NCBI RefSeq assembly: GCF_000023585.1
Contig: NC_012914.1
Coordinates: forward strand, 5,587,501-5,651,500
Direction: 5' to 3'
DNA length: 64,000 nt
DNA from: Paenibacillus sp. JDR-2
GTDB lineage: Bacteria; Bacillota; Bacilli; Paenibacillales; Paenibacillaceae
A program made the translations under genes and the position numbers. Below the pieces are notes generated by a model. The model was not told the DNA's origin, searched no databases, and saw only the letters and a program-made list of their open reading frames with translations. Numbering within the stretch: position 1 is the first letter of the stretch; every line of letters begins with the position of its first letter. Of this stretch, positions 27,658 through 36,366 are shown one piece after another.

Positions 27658-30144
27658 CTAAATAAACAGATTGATGCCGGATTGATCCGCTTGACCCAAA
27701 TAGTAGCCGACTCCCGCAATTTTCACGCCGTTTATAAGCTCTTCTTGCTTAATCCCCATCAAATCCATCGACATCTGGCAAGCAACGACCTCCACGCCTT
27801 GCGCAATGGCTGTTTCGATCAACTCCTCAAGGGAAGATACGTTATTGCTGCTCATCACGCCGCGAATCATCTTGGCGCCCATCCCCATCATATTCATTTT
27901 GGACAGGCTTAGCTTCCGGCTCCCGCGCGGCATCATCATGCCAAACATCCGGCCGATTATATTTTTCGTTACAGGAACTTTCTCGGGTCTGCGGATAACG
28001 TTTAATCCCCAGAACGTGAAGAACATCGTTACTTTCTTCCCGCTGGATGCCGCGCCATTAGCTATTATAAACGAAGCTATCGCTTTATCGAGATCGCCGC
28101 TGAAGACGATCATCGTACTTTTGTCTCCGCCTTGGGCCACCGGATGAATCGGGTTCGCGGCTAATGCCGGTTTCCCCTTCCGAAGAAAGGCTTCAATCGT
28201 CCCGTCCTGCTGCTTCGTCAGCTTCTCAACCTTATTGCTTGTCATACCTGCCCAAGCTTTAATATCTTCGTAAAAGCCGGGATCCGTCGCTGTCACCTTA
28301 AGCACCTCTTCGGCCTGCAGGCCGTCCATCCGCTGCTTGACTTGAATAAGCGGACCCGGACAGCATAAGCCGCATGCATCCAAGGAAGCGTCAGCCTGAA
28401 GAACAGGAGCGGCAGCCGAAGCTTCCTTTGCACCAGAAATAACGGAATCAAGAGCTGCCGTTGCTGCAGGAGGCTGCTTGTCTGCAAGTTTTGGCGTGTA
28501 CTGCATCAGCTTGTACGTTTTATAACCCCCGGTCAGATTTCTTACTTTAAAACCGTTTTGACGCAAAATACGGGAAGCCGTATAACCGCGTAATCCCACC
28601 TGGCAATACACCCAAATCTCTTTGCTGCGGTCCAGCTCGGAGAGACGGCCGCGAAGCTCATCTACCGGAATAAGAATGGAGCCCGGAATATGACCGTTAT
28701 TATGCTCCATTTGCGACCTTACATCAACAAGAATAGAAGCTTCTTGATCCCGTGCTGCTAATTGCTCCGCAACAAAAACATCCGTTAGTCCGGACAAAAT
28801 ATTTTCAGCGGTATAGCCTGCCATGTTAACCGGATCTTTGGCAGAGGAAAACGGCGGTGCATAAGCCAGCTCAAGCTCCGTCAGATCGGTAACCGTTCCT
28901 CTAAGACGCATAACCGTTGCAATCGTGTCGATCCGTTTGTCCACGCCATCGCGCCCAACCGCCTGAGCGCCTAAAATCTGTCCCGCTTCATTAAAAAGAA
29001 GCTTTAGCGACATCGGTACCGCACCGGGATAATAACCGGCATGCGAATTCGGATGCACATAAGTCACTTGGTAAGGGATACCTTGATCGCGCAGCATTTT
29101 CTCTTTACTTCCGGTCGCCGCGCCGGTAAGTCCAAACACTTTGATGATCGAGGTGCCTTGCGTGCCTTTGTAAGAAGTCTTCAGCCCTGCCACATTGTCA
29201 GCCGCAATCCGGCCTTGTTTATTAGCCGGCCCAGCAAGCGGAATAGCGGTCTGCTTGCCGCTGACGAAATCCGTAACCTCAACCGCATCCCCTACTGCGT
29301 AGATGTCAGGCAGATTCGTTTCCGTCTGCTCGTTCACGAGAATATGTCCGCATGCGCCAAAAGCAAGGCCGCTGTTTTGCAGGAAAGCCGTATCCGGCGT
29401 GACGCCAATAGCCGATATGACAAGCTCTGTCTGAAGAACGGTACCGGAAGCAAGTCGAACCTCAATGCGGTTCCGGTCAGTCTGGCTAAAGGCTTGCACC
29501 TTCTCGTTAAACAGAAGCCGAACGCCGTGATCCTCCATTTCGCCGGCCATGATCCCTGACATTTCGGCATCAAACGGAGATAAAATCTGATTGCTTGCTT
29601 GGACAAGCGTGACGTCCAGACCAAGCTCCTTCAAATTTTCGGCCATTTCGATTCCGATAAATCCACCGCCAATGACTACAGCTGAGCGTGTATCGGCCTG
29701 GGTTACTTTTTCCTTAATGCGGTCCGTATCCGCAAGATTGCGGAGAGATACAATAGAAGGAAGATCCGCTCCCGGCACATCCGGCCTAATTGGCTTAGCT
29801 CCCGGCGACAGTATCATCTGGTCGTAGCTCTCCTCGTACGATTCGCCGCTTGCCAGATTCCGGACCGTTACGGTCTTGGCTGCCGGATGAATAGCTACAA
29901 CCTCGCTTTGGGTACGGATATCGATGTTGAATCGTTTGTACATCGCTTCAGGTGTCTGAACGAGCAGCTTTCCCCGTTCTTTGATGGAACCGCCGATATA
30001 ATAGGGTAAGCCGCAATTCGCGAACGAAATATAATCATTTCTTTCGAACATCACAATATGCGCTTGCTCATCCAGCCTGCGCAGTCTTGCCGCAGCGGAA
30101 GCTCCGCCGGCTACGCCGCCGACAATAATGACTTTTTTACTCAT
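27658..30144 (-). CDS. CoA-disulfide reductase fused to rhodanese, TusA and DsrE domains
   Basis: An 828-residue four-domain sulfur enzyme. Residues 1-440: FAD/NAD-dependent pyridine nucleotide-disulfide reductase with IIVGGVAGGASAAARLRR and the single active Cys near 44 (SFANCGLPYY). About 455-550: rhodanese with Cys near 515 (VYCQVGLRGY). About 585-660: TusA/SirA domain with CGLCCPGP. About 670-828: DsrE/DrsEF-like domain. The combination is known for persulfide or polysulfide handling and CoA-SSH reduction. The ATG at 30144 has AGGAGG 11 bases upstream. It is preceded by an ArsR-type regulator gene 46 bases away, likely in the same operon. Confidence 0.93.
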   Translation of the reverse strand: MSKKVIIVGGVAGGASAAARLRRLDEQAHIVMFERNDYISFANCGLPYYIGGSIKERGKLLVQTPEAMYKRFNIDIRTQSEVVAIHPAAKTVTVRNLASGESYEESYDQMILSPGAKPIRPDVPGADLPSIVSLRNLADTDRIKEKVTQADTRSAVVIGGGFIGIEMAENLKELGLDVTLVQASNQILSPFDAEMSGIMAGEMEDHGVRLLFNEKVQAFSQTDRNRIEVRLASGTVLQTELVISAIGVTPDTAFLQNSGLAFGACGHILVNEQTETNLPDIYAVGDAVEVTDFVSGKQTAIPLAGPANKQGRIAADNVAGLKTSYKGTQGTSIIKVFGLTGAATGSKEKMLRDQGIPYQVTYVHPNSHAGYYPGAVPMSLKLLFNEAGQILGAQAVGRDGVDKRIDTIATVMRLRGTVTDLTELELAYAPPFSSAKDPVNMAGYTAENILSGLTDVFVAEQLAARDQEASILVDVRSQMEHNNGHIPGSILIPVDELRGRLSELDRSKEIWVYCQVGLRGYTASRILRQNGFKVRNLTGGYKTYKLMQYTPKLADKQPPAATAALDSVISGAKEASAAAPVLQADASLDACGLCCPGPLIQVKQRMDGLQAEEVLKVTATDPGFYEDIKAWAGMTSNKVEKLTKQQDGTIEAFLRKGKPALAANPIHPVAQGGDKSTMIVFSGDLDKAIASFIIANGAASSGKKVTMFFTFWGLNVIRRPEKVPVTKNIIGRMFGMMMPRGSRKLSLSKMNMMGMGAKMIRGVMSSNNVSSLEELIETAIAQGVEVVACQMSMDLMGIKQEELINGVKIAGVGYYLGQADQSGINLFI

Positions 30145-30190
30145 GTTGGACTGTGCCTCCTGTTGTGTAGTTACCATTGTTGGTATGGCC

Positions 30191-30487
30191 TTATTCAGAC
30201 TCGTCTTCTTCGCCGAACATCGCCGAGATTAGCTTCGCGATCTTCGGGGAAGCAATTGTATAATGAATTTCCAGCCCGCTTCTTTCGGCGGCAACAATAC
30301 CCGCGCTTCTGAGCTTCTGCAAATGCTGCGATACCGTAGACTGCGGCAGGTCAAGACATTCCTGCATAAACGATACGTTGCAGCGGCCTTTCTGAAGCAG
30401 CCCTTTAACGATACAAAGTCGTACCGGATGGGCAAGTGCCTTCAGCATCTCGGCGACATCATCGTAAGCTTTAAAATTGTTATCCAT
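30191..30487 (-). CDS. ArsR-family transcriptional regulator
   Basis: A 98-residue winged-helix repressor with the recognition helix in LDLPQSTVSQHLQKLRSAGIV. Three cysteines lie in LCIVKGLLQKGRCNVSFMQECLDL; cysteine-based sensing of persulfide, as in SqrR/BigR, is plausible given the sulfur enzyme encoded just downstream, but the pairing is not proven. A perfect 20-bp palindrome overlaps its promoter, so autoregulation is likely. Confidence 0.88.
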   Translation of the reverse strand: MDNNFKAYDDVAEMLKALAHPVRLCIVKGLLQKGRCNVSFMQECLDLPQSTVSQHLQKLRSAGIVAAERSGLEIHYTIASPKIAKLISAMFGEEDESE

Positions 30488-30518
30488 ATATTCACCTCAG
30501 CGTCATCACTAAATCACA

Positions 30519-30538
30519 ATATCGTAATATTACGATAT
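30519..30538. promoter_or_regulatory. Palindromic operator of the ArsR regulator
   Basis: ATATCGTAATATTACGATAT is a perfect 20-bp inverted repeat. It covers the -10 element of the promoter; a further half-like ATCGTTAT lies beside it. Confidence 0.8.
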
Positions 30539-30555
30539 AACGATAATAAAAGCAA
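30527..30555 (-). promoter_or_regulatory. Promoter of the arsR-CoA-disulfide reductase operon
   Basis: Minus strand TTGCTT (30555-30550), 17-base spacer, TAATAT (30532-30527). The -10 sits inside the palindrome, as expected for a repressed promoter. Confidence 0.7.
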
Positions 30556-30586
30556 GTTGTGATCCAAAGCACAATCCCGCGTATAC

Positions 30587-30612
30587 AAAAAAGGGACCTG
30601 AAATCAGGTCCC
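30587..30612 (-). terminator. Terminator of the MFS gene
   Basis: On the minus strand GGGACCTG pairs with CAGGTCCC around ATTT, followed by TTTTTT. Confidence 0.9.
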
Positions 30613-30621
30613 CCATTCTTA

Positions 30622-31863
30622 TTATCGAAGGGAGCTTGAAGCTCCGTCTTGATGTAATGCTTTCCGGTTGCCAAGCAGGAACAGCGCTGTTCCGATCCAG
30701 CCGCAAATGGAAGCAATCACAAGCAGCATCGTTAACGATACGCTGTCCGACAAGCCCGCTCCAAGCAGCGGGCCTAATGTGCCGCGAACGCCAAACAGCA
30801 TAAGATGCACGCCAAACACGGCCGCTTCCCTACCCGGGGCGAGTCTGGAAACAAAGGCCAGGATACCGATATCCCAAATGGCCTCTCCTACACCTTGAAT
30901 GCCGTTGCCTACGATAACAGCCGTATAGGTTCCCCATACTCCGTATAGCATCGGTACGATCGCATACGCGCTAATCCCGCATACCAGGACATGTTTAATA
31001 TCAATCCGGTCAATCAATCGTCCGGCGATCAAGTAAGTAAGCAAAAGTCCTGCGTAGTAGGATATTCGGGCAAAACCGATCTGTACGTTGTTCAACTCCA
31101 GCACCTGCACCTGAATGATCTGGTACAACGGATTGGACAGCATATTGCCGAAGCCGGAGAAGGTGGTCGCTGCAAGAAATACAGCCAGCTTACGGTTACC
31201 CGACACCAATGCCCACTGATCGCGCAGCGAGAACTTAGCCCTTGTTCTGGACAATGCGGGCAAAGGCTGCTTCGGCAGCCGCAGCGAATTAAATAGGATA
31301 ACGGAGGCTACTCCGAATATAGAAGCCGTAATAAGAGGACCCGATGGTCCCGCCGCATCAGCCCAAGAACCAACGACGTACGCAAGAGGAATCATTAATG
31401 CTCCGCTTGCTACCCGCACATACCCCATCAGCCTGCCTCTTACATCTGCCGGATACATCCGTGCAACAAGAGATGCGTAAGCCGGAGCTTGTATTCCCAT
31501 TAGAATCTGGAAAGCCAGAGCGGTTGCAACGTAAACGGATGGATGAGGAAATAAGGCCGGAAAAATAATGAGCAATCTGCCGATGACGTTCGGAACAATA
31601 ACAAACGGTTTTGGATTGCCCGTCTTCTCGATCCATGCCGCCCAAATCGGCGAGAACAAGAGACCTACTGCCGGCGCAGCGGACAATAACCCTACCTGCA
31701 GGTTGGTAGCCCCTTCCCGAATCGCGAACGGCATAAAAAATTGATTCAATACAACGTTAAAAATACTGAATAATAAAGTCGCGCTGAAATCGATACGCGC
31801 ATTAAACCAGACCCGAGGCATCATCTGCATGCCGAGCCTATAGACACTGCCCTTTGTTTCCAT
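30622..31863 (-). CDS. MFS transporter
   Basis: A 413-residue major facilitator permease with about twelve hydrophobic segments and a typical central cytoplasmic loop (KQPLPALSRTRAKFSLRDQ). I place the start at the ATG at 31863 (METKGSVYRLG) with AAAGGA ten bases upstream; a GTG at 31887 is possible but would include that site. Substrate unknown. Monocistronic, with its own terminator. Confidence 0.85.
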   Translation of the reverse strand: METKGSVYRLGMQMMPRVWFNARIDFSATLLFSIFNVVLNQFFMPFAIREGATNLQVGLLSAAPAVGLLFSPIWAAWIEKTGNPKPFVIVPNVIGRLLIIFPALFPHPSVYVATALAFQILMGIQAPAYASLVARMYPADVRGRLMGYVRVASGALMIPLAYVVGSWADAAGPSGPLITASIFGVASVILFNSLRLPKQPLPALSRTRAKFSLRDQWALVSGNRKLAVFLAATTFSGFGNMLSNPLYQIIQVQVLELNNVQIGFARISYYAGLLLTYLIAGRLIDRIDIKHVLVCGISAYAIVPMLYGVWGTYTAVIVGNGIQGVGEAIWDIGILAFVSRLAPGREAAVFGVHLMLFGVRGTLGPLLGAGLSDSVSLTMLLVIASICGWIGTALFLLGNRKALHQDGASSSLR

Positions 31864-31977
31864 CTCGCTGCAATCCTTTCGCTCCACTATCCGTGATTCT
31901 ATCTATTTGGTTTGTCTTACCCATTAGAGCAGAGATTTCATGAAAGCGCAATAAACATTTTTACCTGAGCTTGTCAT

Positions 31978-32012
31978 CCCAAAAAAACGGCCCTCACCGG
32001 ACTGAAAGAACC
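31978..32012 (-). terminator. Weak terminator
   Basis: AACGGTT pairs imperfectly with GGCCGTT across a long loop and is followed on the minus strand by TTTTTTT. It would end the 32014-32355 gene. Confidence 0.45.
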
Positions 32013-32013
32013 G

Positions 32014-32355
32014 TTACACCAGTATCAACAGCAAACCAAAGCAGGCGACAGAGACGCCTGTATAACACCAGGCTGCCGCCCGGCTGCAATCACGGAGACG
32101 CCAAATTCGCACAAGATACCCGATTGTAAACAGGACGGAGACAATCATAATTCCCATCATAATGCCGTCCATAAAAGGATCATTCATCATACCGTTCATC
32201 CCGCCGCTATGATGCTGCATATTGGACCATTCCATAGCGCTTATGCCGCCCGTAAGGAGCAGTGGAAGAAGCAAATGTATGCCATGCACAACGATTGGAA
32301 ATAACATGCCGCCTATCGAAAGAAGGGAGCTGCGCGGCAAACGTTTATCGGTCAC
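32014..32355 (-). CDS. Small membrane protein
   Basis: 113 residues with three hydrophobic segments; a Met/His/Gly-rich loop (MQHHSGGMNGMMNDPFMDGIMMG) lies between the first and second. The Met/His content could bind copper or another metal, but I recognise no family. Monocistronic. Confidence 0.55.
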   Translation of the reverse strand: MTDKRLPRSSLLSIGGMLFPIVVHGIHLLLPLLLTGGISAMEWSNMQHHSGGMNGMMNDPFMDGIMMGIMIVSVLFTIGYLVRIWRLRDCSRAAAWCYTGVSVACFGLLLILV

Positions 32356-32473
32356 GCTTTAGTCGCCTCCATTCCTGTTGCGTTACAACAGTATATGGCG
32401 CATCCCCGCATTGATTCGATTTTTTTCACGGACAATGATGTCGTACAGGCAAGCTAAAACCATTAGAATTCAC

Positions 32474-32503
32474 AAAAAAAGAAGCAGGCATCACCTGCTT
32501 CTT
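32474..32503 (-). terminator. Terminator of the glucuronate isomerase-like gene
   Basis: AGAAGCAGG pairs with CCTGCTTCT around TGATG, then TTTTTTT on the minus strand. Confidence 0.9.
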
Positions 32504-32517
32504 GCTTCTCCTCACGG

Positions 32518-33798
32518 CTATTCCGGCTGCTCCCTGCCGAGGAAGCGCCAGAAATTCCGGTTGAACAAATCGTCAAGATCACGCTTGATCTCATCCTCCG
32601 TTACCTTCCAGCCGTTGTTGTACAAACGCTCGTATTTCGAGGCCAGTACTTGCCCGATAATGCGGCGCGAGTGCTCCCATTTGTAAATCAGCTGTTCAAA
32701 TACCCGGCAGTCCGAGTGCTGCGGAATGACGGAAGTACCCAGCAGTTCGAGACGGAACTTCGTCATCTCCTCTACCATCGATTCGATGTGAAGGAACCAC
32801 CAGCAGCCAAATACCATCAGATTGCGGAACTTCCGCGCAAGCACGGTCAGCTCATGCTGATTGCTGCGGGCCAGCATCGTGATAAGGAATTTCTGCTTCG
32901 GATAATTGCGGCATAAAGCTTCAACCGCGGACACGTCCGAATCCATGCTCATGTCTCCCGCAAGACGAAGCTCCGGATTCACGCGGCGGCGAACGCCAAT
33001 CATGAGGGCAAACGGAATGCCATGTTTCTGGCAGACCGGCACCATCGCTTCGTCAATCATGCGGGTGCGGTGGTCCTCAGCCGGATAGACGAAATCGCCC
33101 GGCATCGATACGGCCAGATATAAAGCGTCCATGCGTACAATCCATTCGGAGAGAAAGCGGCGTACTTCTTCCTTCGTCTTCTCCGTCCACTCCTCGGAAG
33201 CATCGTAACCAAGGGAACGAAGCTGTACGACCGCATTAGGCCAGTCATTCAGCAGAGTGTCGACCCGAAGGGCAGCGGAGAACCGGGCATCCGTATTGCC
33301 GCCGCGGTTCAGCCATACTTCACGCTCTTCCGGATCAAACGGATCATTGGTCATAAGGACATGCTTCACGTTCGAGATCCGCAGAACCTCATCCACCTGC
33401 TCAGCCGTCGTACGGCTGGCAAGCGCTTCACGGTAATCATTCAAATTACGCGAGGAAACATCAAGACCAAGACGGTGCAATATCGTAATAAAACCGTTTG
33501 CCGCTTCGCTGACTGGCGAATGTTCAATAAAGAGCTTATTCCAGATCCAGTCCGCCTGCTCCCGCTTCGTCATGGCCCAGAATGCGTCATACGTTTCCTG
33601 GTCATCCGCCCAGCGGAACGACTCCGAAATTAGATAATGATATATAAGCAGCTCATCGATGCCCCATAGCAGCAAATTGCCGAAATCGGCGGAAAATAAA
33701 TGGGTATGCATATCCGTTACCGGCATCGTCATCGCAAGACGCCCAACGGTTTCTTTCATAACACTGACGGATTCTATGGCTAGTTGTTCCTTGATCAT
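32518..33798 (-). CDS. Glucuronate isomerase-like amidohydrolase-superfamily enzyme
   Basis: A 426-residue TIM-barrel protein related to uronate isomerase UxaC: the N-terminal DMHTHLF motif (residues 29-35) supplies metal-binding histidines, followed by the LLWGIDELLIYHYLISE segment. It is about 45 residues shorter than UxaC and the conserved middle is divergent, so the true substrate may differ from glucuronate. It is divergent from an AraC regulator gene (167-base gap), which probably controls it. Confidence 0.7.
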   Translation of the reverse strand: MIKEQLAIESVSVMKETVGRLAMTMPVTDMHTHLFSADFGNLLLWGIDELLIYHYLISESFRWADDQETYDAFWAMTKREQADWIWNKLFIEHSPVSEAANGFITILHRLGLDVSSRNLNDYREALASRTTAEQVDEVLRISNVKHVLMTNDPFDPEEREVWLNRGGNTDARFSAALRVDTLLNDWPNAVVQLRSLGYDASEEWTEKTKEEVRRFLSEWIVRMDALYLAVSMPGDFVYPAEDHRTRMIDEAMVPVCQKHGIPFALMIGVRRRVNPELRLAGDMSMDSDVSAVEALCRNYPKQKFLITMLARSNQHELTVLARKFRNLMVFGCWWFLHIESMVEEMTKFRLELLGTSVIPQHSDCRVFEQLIYKWEHSRRIIGQVLASKYERLYNNGWKVTEDEIKRDLDDLFNRNFWRFLGREQPE

Positions 33799-33965
33799 AA
33801 TGAATTTTCCCCCTCAACTTGTCCTAATCACATCGTACCACCGCCGGGGGGCGAACCGCTTCTATCCGGTTATCGTTCATCGATGGCCCATTTATATGTG
33901 GTTGGTGTATTTGAAGGCCGGGCAGTATAATAAATCAACAGCTATTTCATCCATGGAGGAATCTC

Positions 33966-34817
33966 ATGAGCGTTCAAGAGCGATACCCGCTTCCCATTGA
34001 AGCGATGTACAACACATCCCAGATTCCGACCGACTTTCATTCCCATCTGGAATATGAAATTTATTATTTTCACAGCGGCAAATGCAAGCTTCTGATCGGT
34101 GACAGCATCTATGAGCTTGCTCCCGGCAACCTTATTCTGATGAACGGGATGACTCTTCATTATCCGTCCATCGATAACCGGTACGAATATTGCCGGACGG
34201 TCGTCCATTTTGACCCGGCCTTTGCTTCGGGTTTGTTTCAGCCGCCTTTTCTGATTCCCCTGCTGCTTCCCTTCGAGAGACAGACGAACCGCCTGATCTC
34301 CCTGAAAGCCGAGGAGCAGGCAAGGATAGAACCGCTTCTGGAACGGTTATGCCAGCTTCGGCAAAGCAATGATCCGCTGTCTCATGACCGGTTAATCCTC
34401 TGCTTCCAAGAACTGCTGCTGCTTATTTACGAATTCGCCCATATGCCTAGTTATGGACAAGCCTCTCCGCCTGGCAGCATTAAGCATCAGAACGTCCAAA
34501 AGCTGATCGCGTATATCGAGGAGCATTACCGGGAGGATCTTGAGCTGGACGATATCGCCGACTATATGCATCTGAACAAGCATTATCTCGTGAAAATCTT
34601 CAAGGAAACAACCGGCATTACCTTGTTCCATTACCTGTATCAGCGAAGAATTAATCAGGCTAAAATGCTGTTTACGATGAACCCGGACCGCTCCATCACG
34701 GAGACCGCGTTTGAGATTGGCTTCAAATACGTCTCGCATTTCAGCCAAACATTCAAAAAATTTACCGGACAATCCCCCGATGACTATCGGAAGGGGATCG
34801 CCCGGCCTCTTGAGTAA
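33966..34817 (+). CDS. AraC-family transcriptional regulator
   Basis: A 283-residue regulator with an N-terminal cupin-like sensor (FHSHLEYEIYYFHSGKCKLLIGDSIYELAPGNLILMN) and two C-terminal helix-turn-helix units near residues 185-280 (LDDIADYMHLNKHYLVKIFKETTG and ITETAFEIGFKYVSHFSQTFKKFTGQSP, quoted in part). Such proteins sense a sugar. The divergent uronate isomerase-like gene is the likely target. Confidence 0.92.
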   Translation: MSVQERYPLPIEAMYNTSQIPTDFHSHLEYEIYYFHSGKCKLLIGDSIYELAPGNLILMNGMTLHYPSIDNRYEYCRTVVHFDPAFASGLFQPPFLIPLLLPFERQTNRLISLKAEEQARIEPLLERLCQLRQSNDPLSHDRLILCFQELLLLIYEFAHMPSYGQASPPGSIKHQNVQKLIAYIEEHYREDLELDDIADYMHLNKHYLVKIFKETTGITLFHYLYQRRINQAKMLFTMNPDRSITETAFEIGFKYVSHFSQTFKKFTGQSPDDYRKGIARPLE

Positions 34818-34830
34818 ACCGATATTGGAT

Positions 34831-35406
34831 TTAAGAACGGAATTGCTCCCGGATGCCGGCCAAATAGACCTTAAGCACAATCTGAATGCTCTCGTCCAGA
34901 TTTACCGGCAGCCCAAAGCCTCCGCTTCTCTCTAACGTTGCGAAACCATGCATAAAGCTGCGGAAGCCTCTGACGAGATGGATCGTATCCTCCTGCTTCA
35001 TCTTATACGCATAGTCCATCACCGTAATAATGAGCTGAATCAATTCTTCGCTTACTTTGATCAGCTCCGCGTCCTCTGTCTGCTGAGCCGGAAGCGTTGC
35101 CTCGTACAAGCCCGGATGCTCTCTCGCGAATCCGATATAAGCAAGCCCTATGGCAAAGACGGCATCATCGCCCGATCTTCCGGCAACGGCGCGGAGCAGC
35201 CTGTCATGCAGATTTTTGAGTCCGTACAAGGCAAGCTTCTCCTTAAGTCCGCTTAATCCGTCCACATGGTTATATAAAGAAGGAGAACGGATGCCAAGCT
35301 TCTGGGACAACGAGGCGAGGGTAACGGATTCGAGTCCGTTCTCGTCCGCCAGCTCGGCAGCCTTTTGTATGATGGTTGGCAGATCCAATCCTATTCTTGG
35401 TGACAT
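34831..35406 (-). CDS. TetR-family transcriptional regulator
   Basis: 191 residues. The helix-turn-helix is at about residues 25-50 (VTLASLSQKLGIRSPSLYNHVDG) and a TetR ligand-binding domain follows. It is the second gene of an operon with the MBL hydrolase (26-base gap) and very probably represses that operon through the two palindromes upstream of it (36186-36226). Confidence 0.92.
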   Translation of the reverse strand: MSPRIGLDLPTIIQKAAELADENGLESVTLASLSQKLGIRSPSLYNHVDGLSGLKEKLALYGLKNLHDRLLRAVAGRSGDDAVFAIGLAYIGFAREHPGLYEATLPAQQTEDAELIKVSEELIQLIITVMDYAYKMKQEDTIHLVRGFRSFMHGFATLERSGGFGLPVNLDESIQIVLKVYLAGIREQFRS

Positions 35407-35432
35407 GGTCTATTCTCCCTTTCCAATGATTT

Positions 35433-36161
35433 CTAATGAACAATTACGGCATCAAGCTTGCGGGAAGCATTCTGAATGGCCAACTCCATCATCGCTTCCG
35501 GCAGAACAATCAAATCCCCGTGACCGACAGCCAGCAAGGATGGCTTCAGCTTCAGCAGCTTCATTGCGCTGCGGAGCGATTCGATCTTATTCCAGGTCGC
35601 CATTGCAGGAAAAGGAAACTTCCAGCGCACCTGTCCGCTTACCGCTATTCCGCCGCGCACCTGAAAAGCATCTCCCGCAATCAACGCATGGCTTCGCGAG
35701 TCGAGAAAAGACATCGAACCCGGCGTATGGCCCGGCGTCGCAATCGCCAGCAGGGAACCTACGCGGTCTCCATCCTGGAGAAGCACATCCGGGCGCGTTG
35801 CGATTTTGCCCGGCTTAGGCACGCCGCCCCGAATCGGCGTTTCCGGCTCGTTGGAGTCAAGCGAGCGGTCACCGTTAAGCAGTCTCGAATCACGGGCAGA
35901 AATATATACCGTAACATCGGTCAGCTGCTTCCTAAGCGTATCCAAAGCTCCGATGTGATCACTATGAGCATGGGTCAGAACAATACGCGTAATAGGTTTG
36001 CCGATTTGCTTTGCTGCTTGCAGAATAGCCTCGGCGTTACCCGGCATTGCAGCATCAATTAGCGTCAGGCTCTTCTCTTCCTCCACCAAGTAACAATTCA
36101 CCGGAAACATTTTTGGCATAAAAGTAAGCTGGTAAACCTGTTCATGACGTGTCATTCTCAT
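35433..36161 (-). CDS. MBL-fold metallo-hydrolase
   Basis: A 242-residue metallo-beta-lactamase fold enzyme with the metal motif THAHSDHIG near residues 68-76 and later ligands in ATPGHTPGSMSF and LIAGDAF. Substrate unknown; members include glyoxalase II-like and lactonase enzymes. The ATG at 36161 has GGTGG nine bases upstream, and the longer frame extending to 36263 runs through the operator region. Co-transcribed with the TetR regulator. Confidence 0.9.
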   Translation of the reverse strand: MRMTRHEQVYQLTFMPKMFPVNCYLVEEEKSLTLIDAAMPGNAEAILQAAKQIGKPITRIVLTHAHSDHIGALDTLRKQLTDVTVYISARDSRLLNGDRSLDSNEPETPIRGGVPKPGKIATRPDVLLQDGDRVGSLLAIATPGHTPGSMSFLDSRSHALIAGDAFQVRGGIAVSGQVRWKFPFPAMATWNKIESLRSAMKLLKLKPSLLAVGHGDLIVLPEAMMELAIQNASRKLDAVIVH

Positions 36162-36185
36162 TTTAATTAACCACCTTCGCTCATA

Positions 36186-36202
36186 AACTAATATCATTAG
36201 TT
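36186..36202. promoter_or_regulatory. TetR-type operator 1
   Basis: AACTAATATCATTAGTT, an 8-bp inverted repeat with one central base. It lies just downstream of the -10 box of the MBL-tetR operon. Confidence 0.8.
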
Positions 36203-36204
36203 TT

Positions 36205-36233
36205 ATAATAACTAATACCATTAGTTTTTGCAA
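36205..36233 (-). promoter_or_regulatory. Promoter of the MBL-tetR operon
   Basis: Minus strand TTGCAA (36233-36228), 17-base spacer, TATTAT (36210-36205). The spacer is filled by operator 2. Confidence 0.75.
36210..36226. promoter_or_regulatory. TetR-type operator 2
   Basis: AACTAATACCATTAGTT, the same palindrome as operator 1, 24 bp away centre to centre (about two helical turns). It occupies the -35/-10 spacer. Confidence 0.8.
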
Positions 36234-36278
36234 GAAGTTTTTAGCCCAAAAGTATAACAACAATAATTATAATAAAAA

Positions 36279-36340
36279 ACGGCAGCTTACCAACAAGTCA
36301 ATTGCCGTCGTGTTGTATTGAGCTCCCTCGTTAGCGCAAC
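36279..36340. repeat. Cassette element 1 (hairpin plus P site)
   Basis: Hairpin arms ACGGCA (36279-36284) and TGCCGT (36303-36308), then a shortened P site (36318-36339). The D site is missing. This is the outer (3') end of the array. Confidence 0.65.
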
Positions 36341-36366
36341 CATGTTATTAGCTCTATTGAGACATA

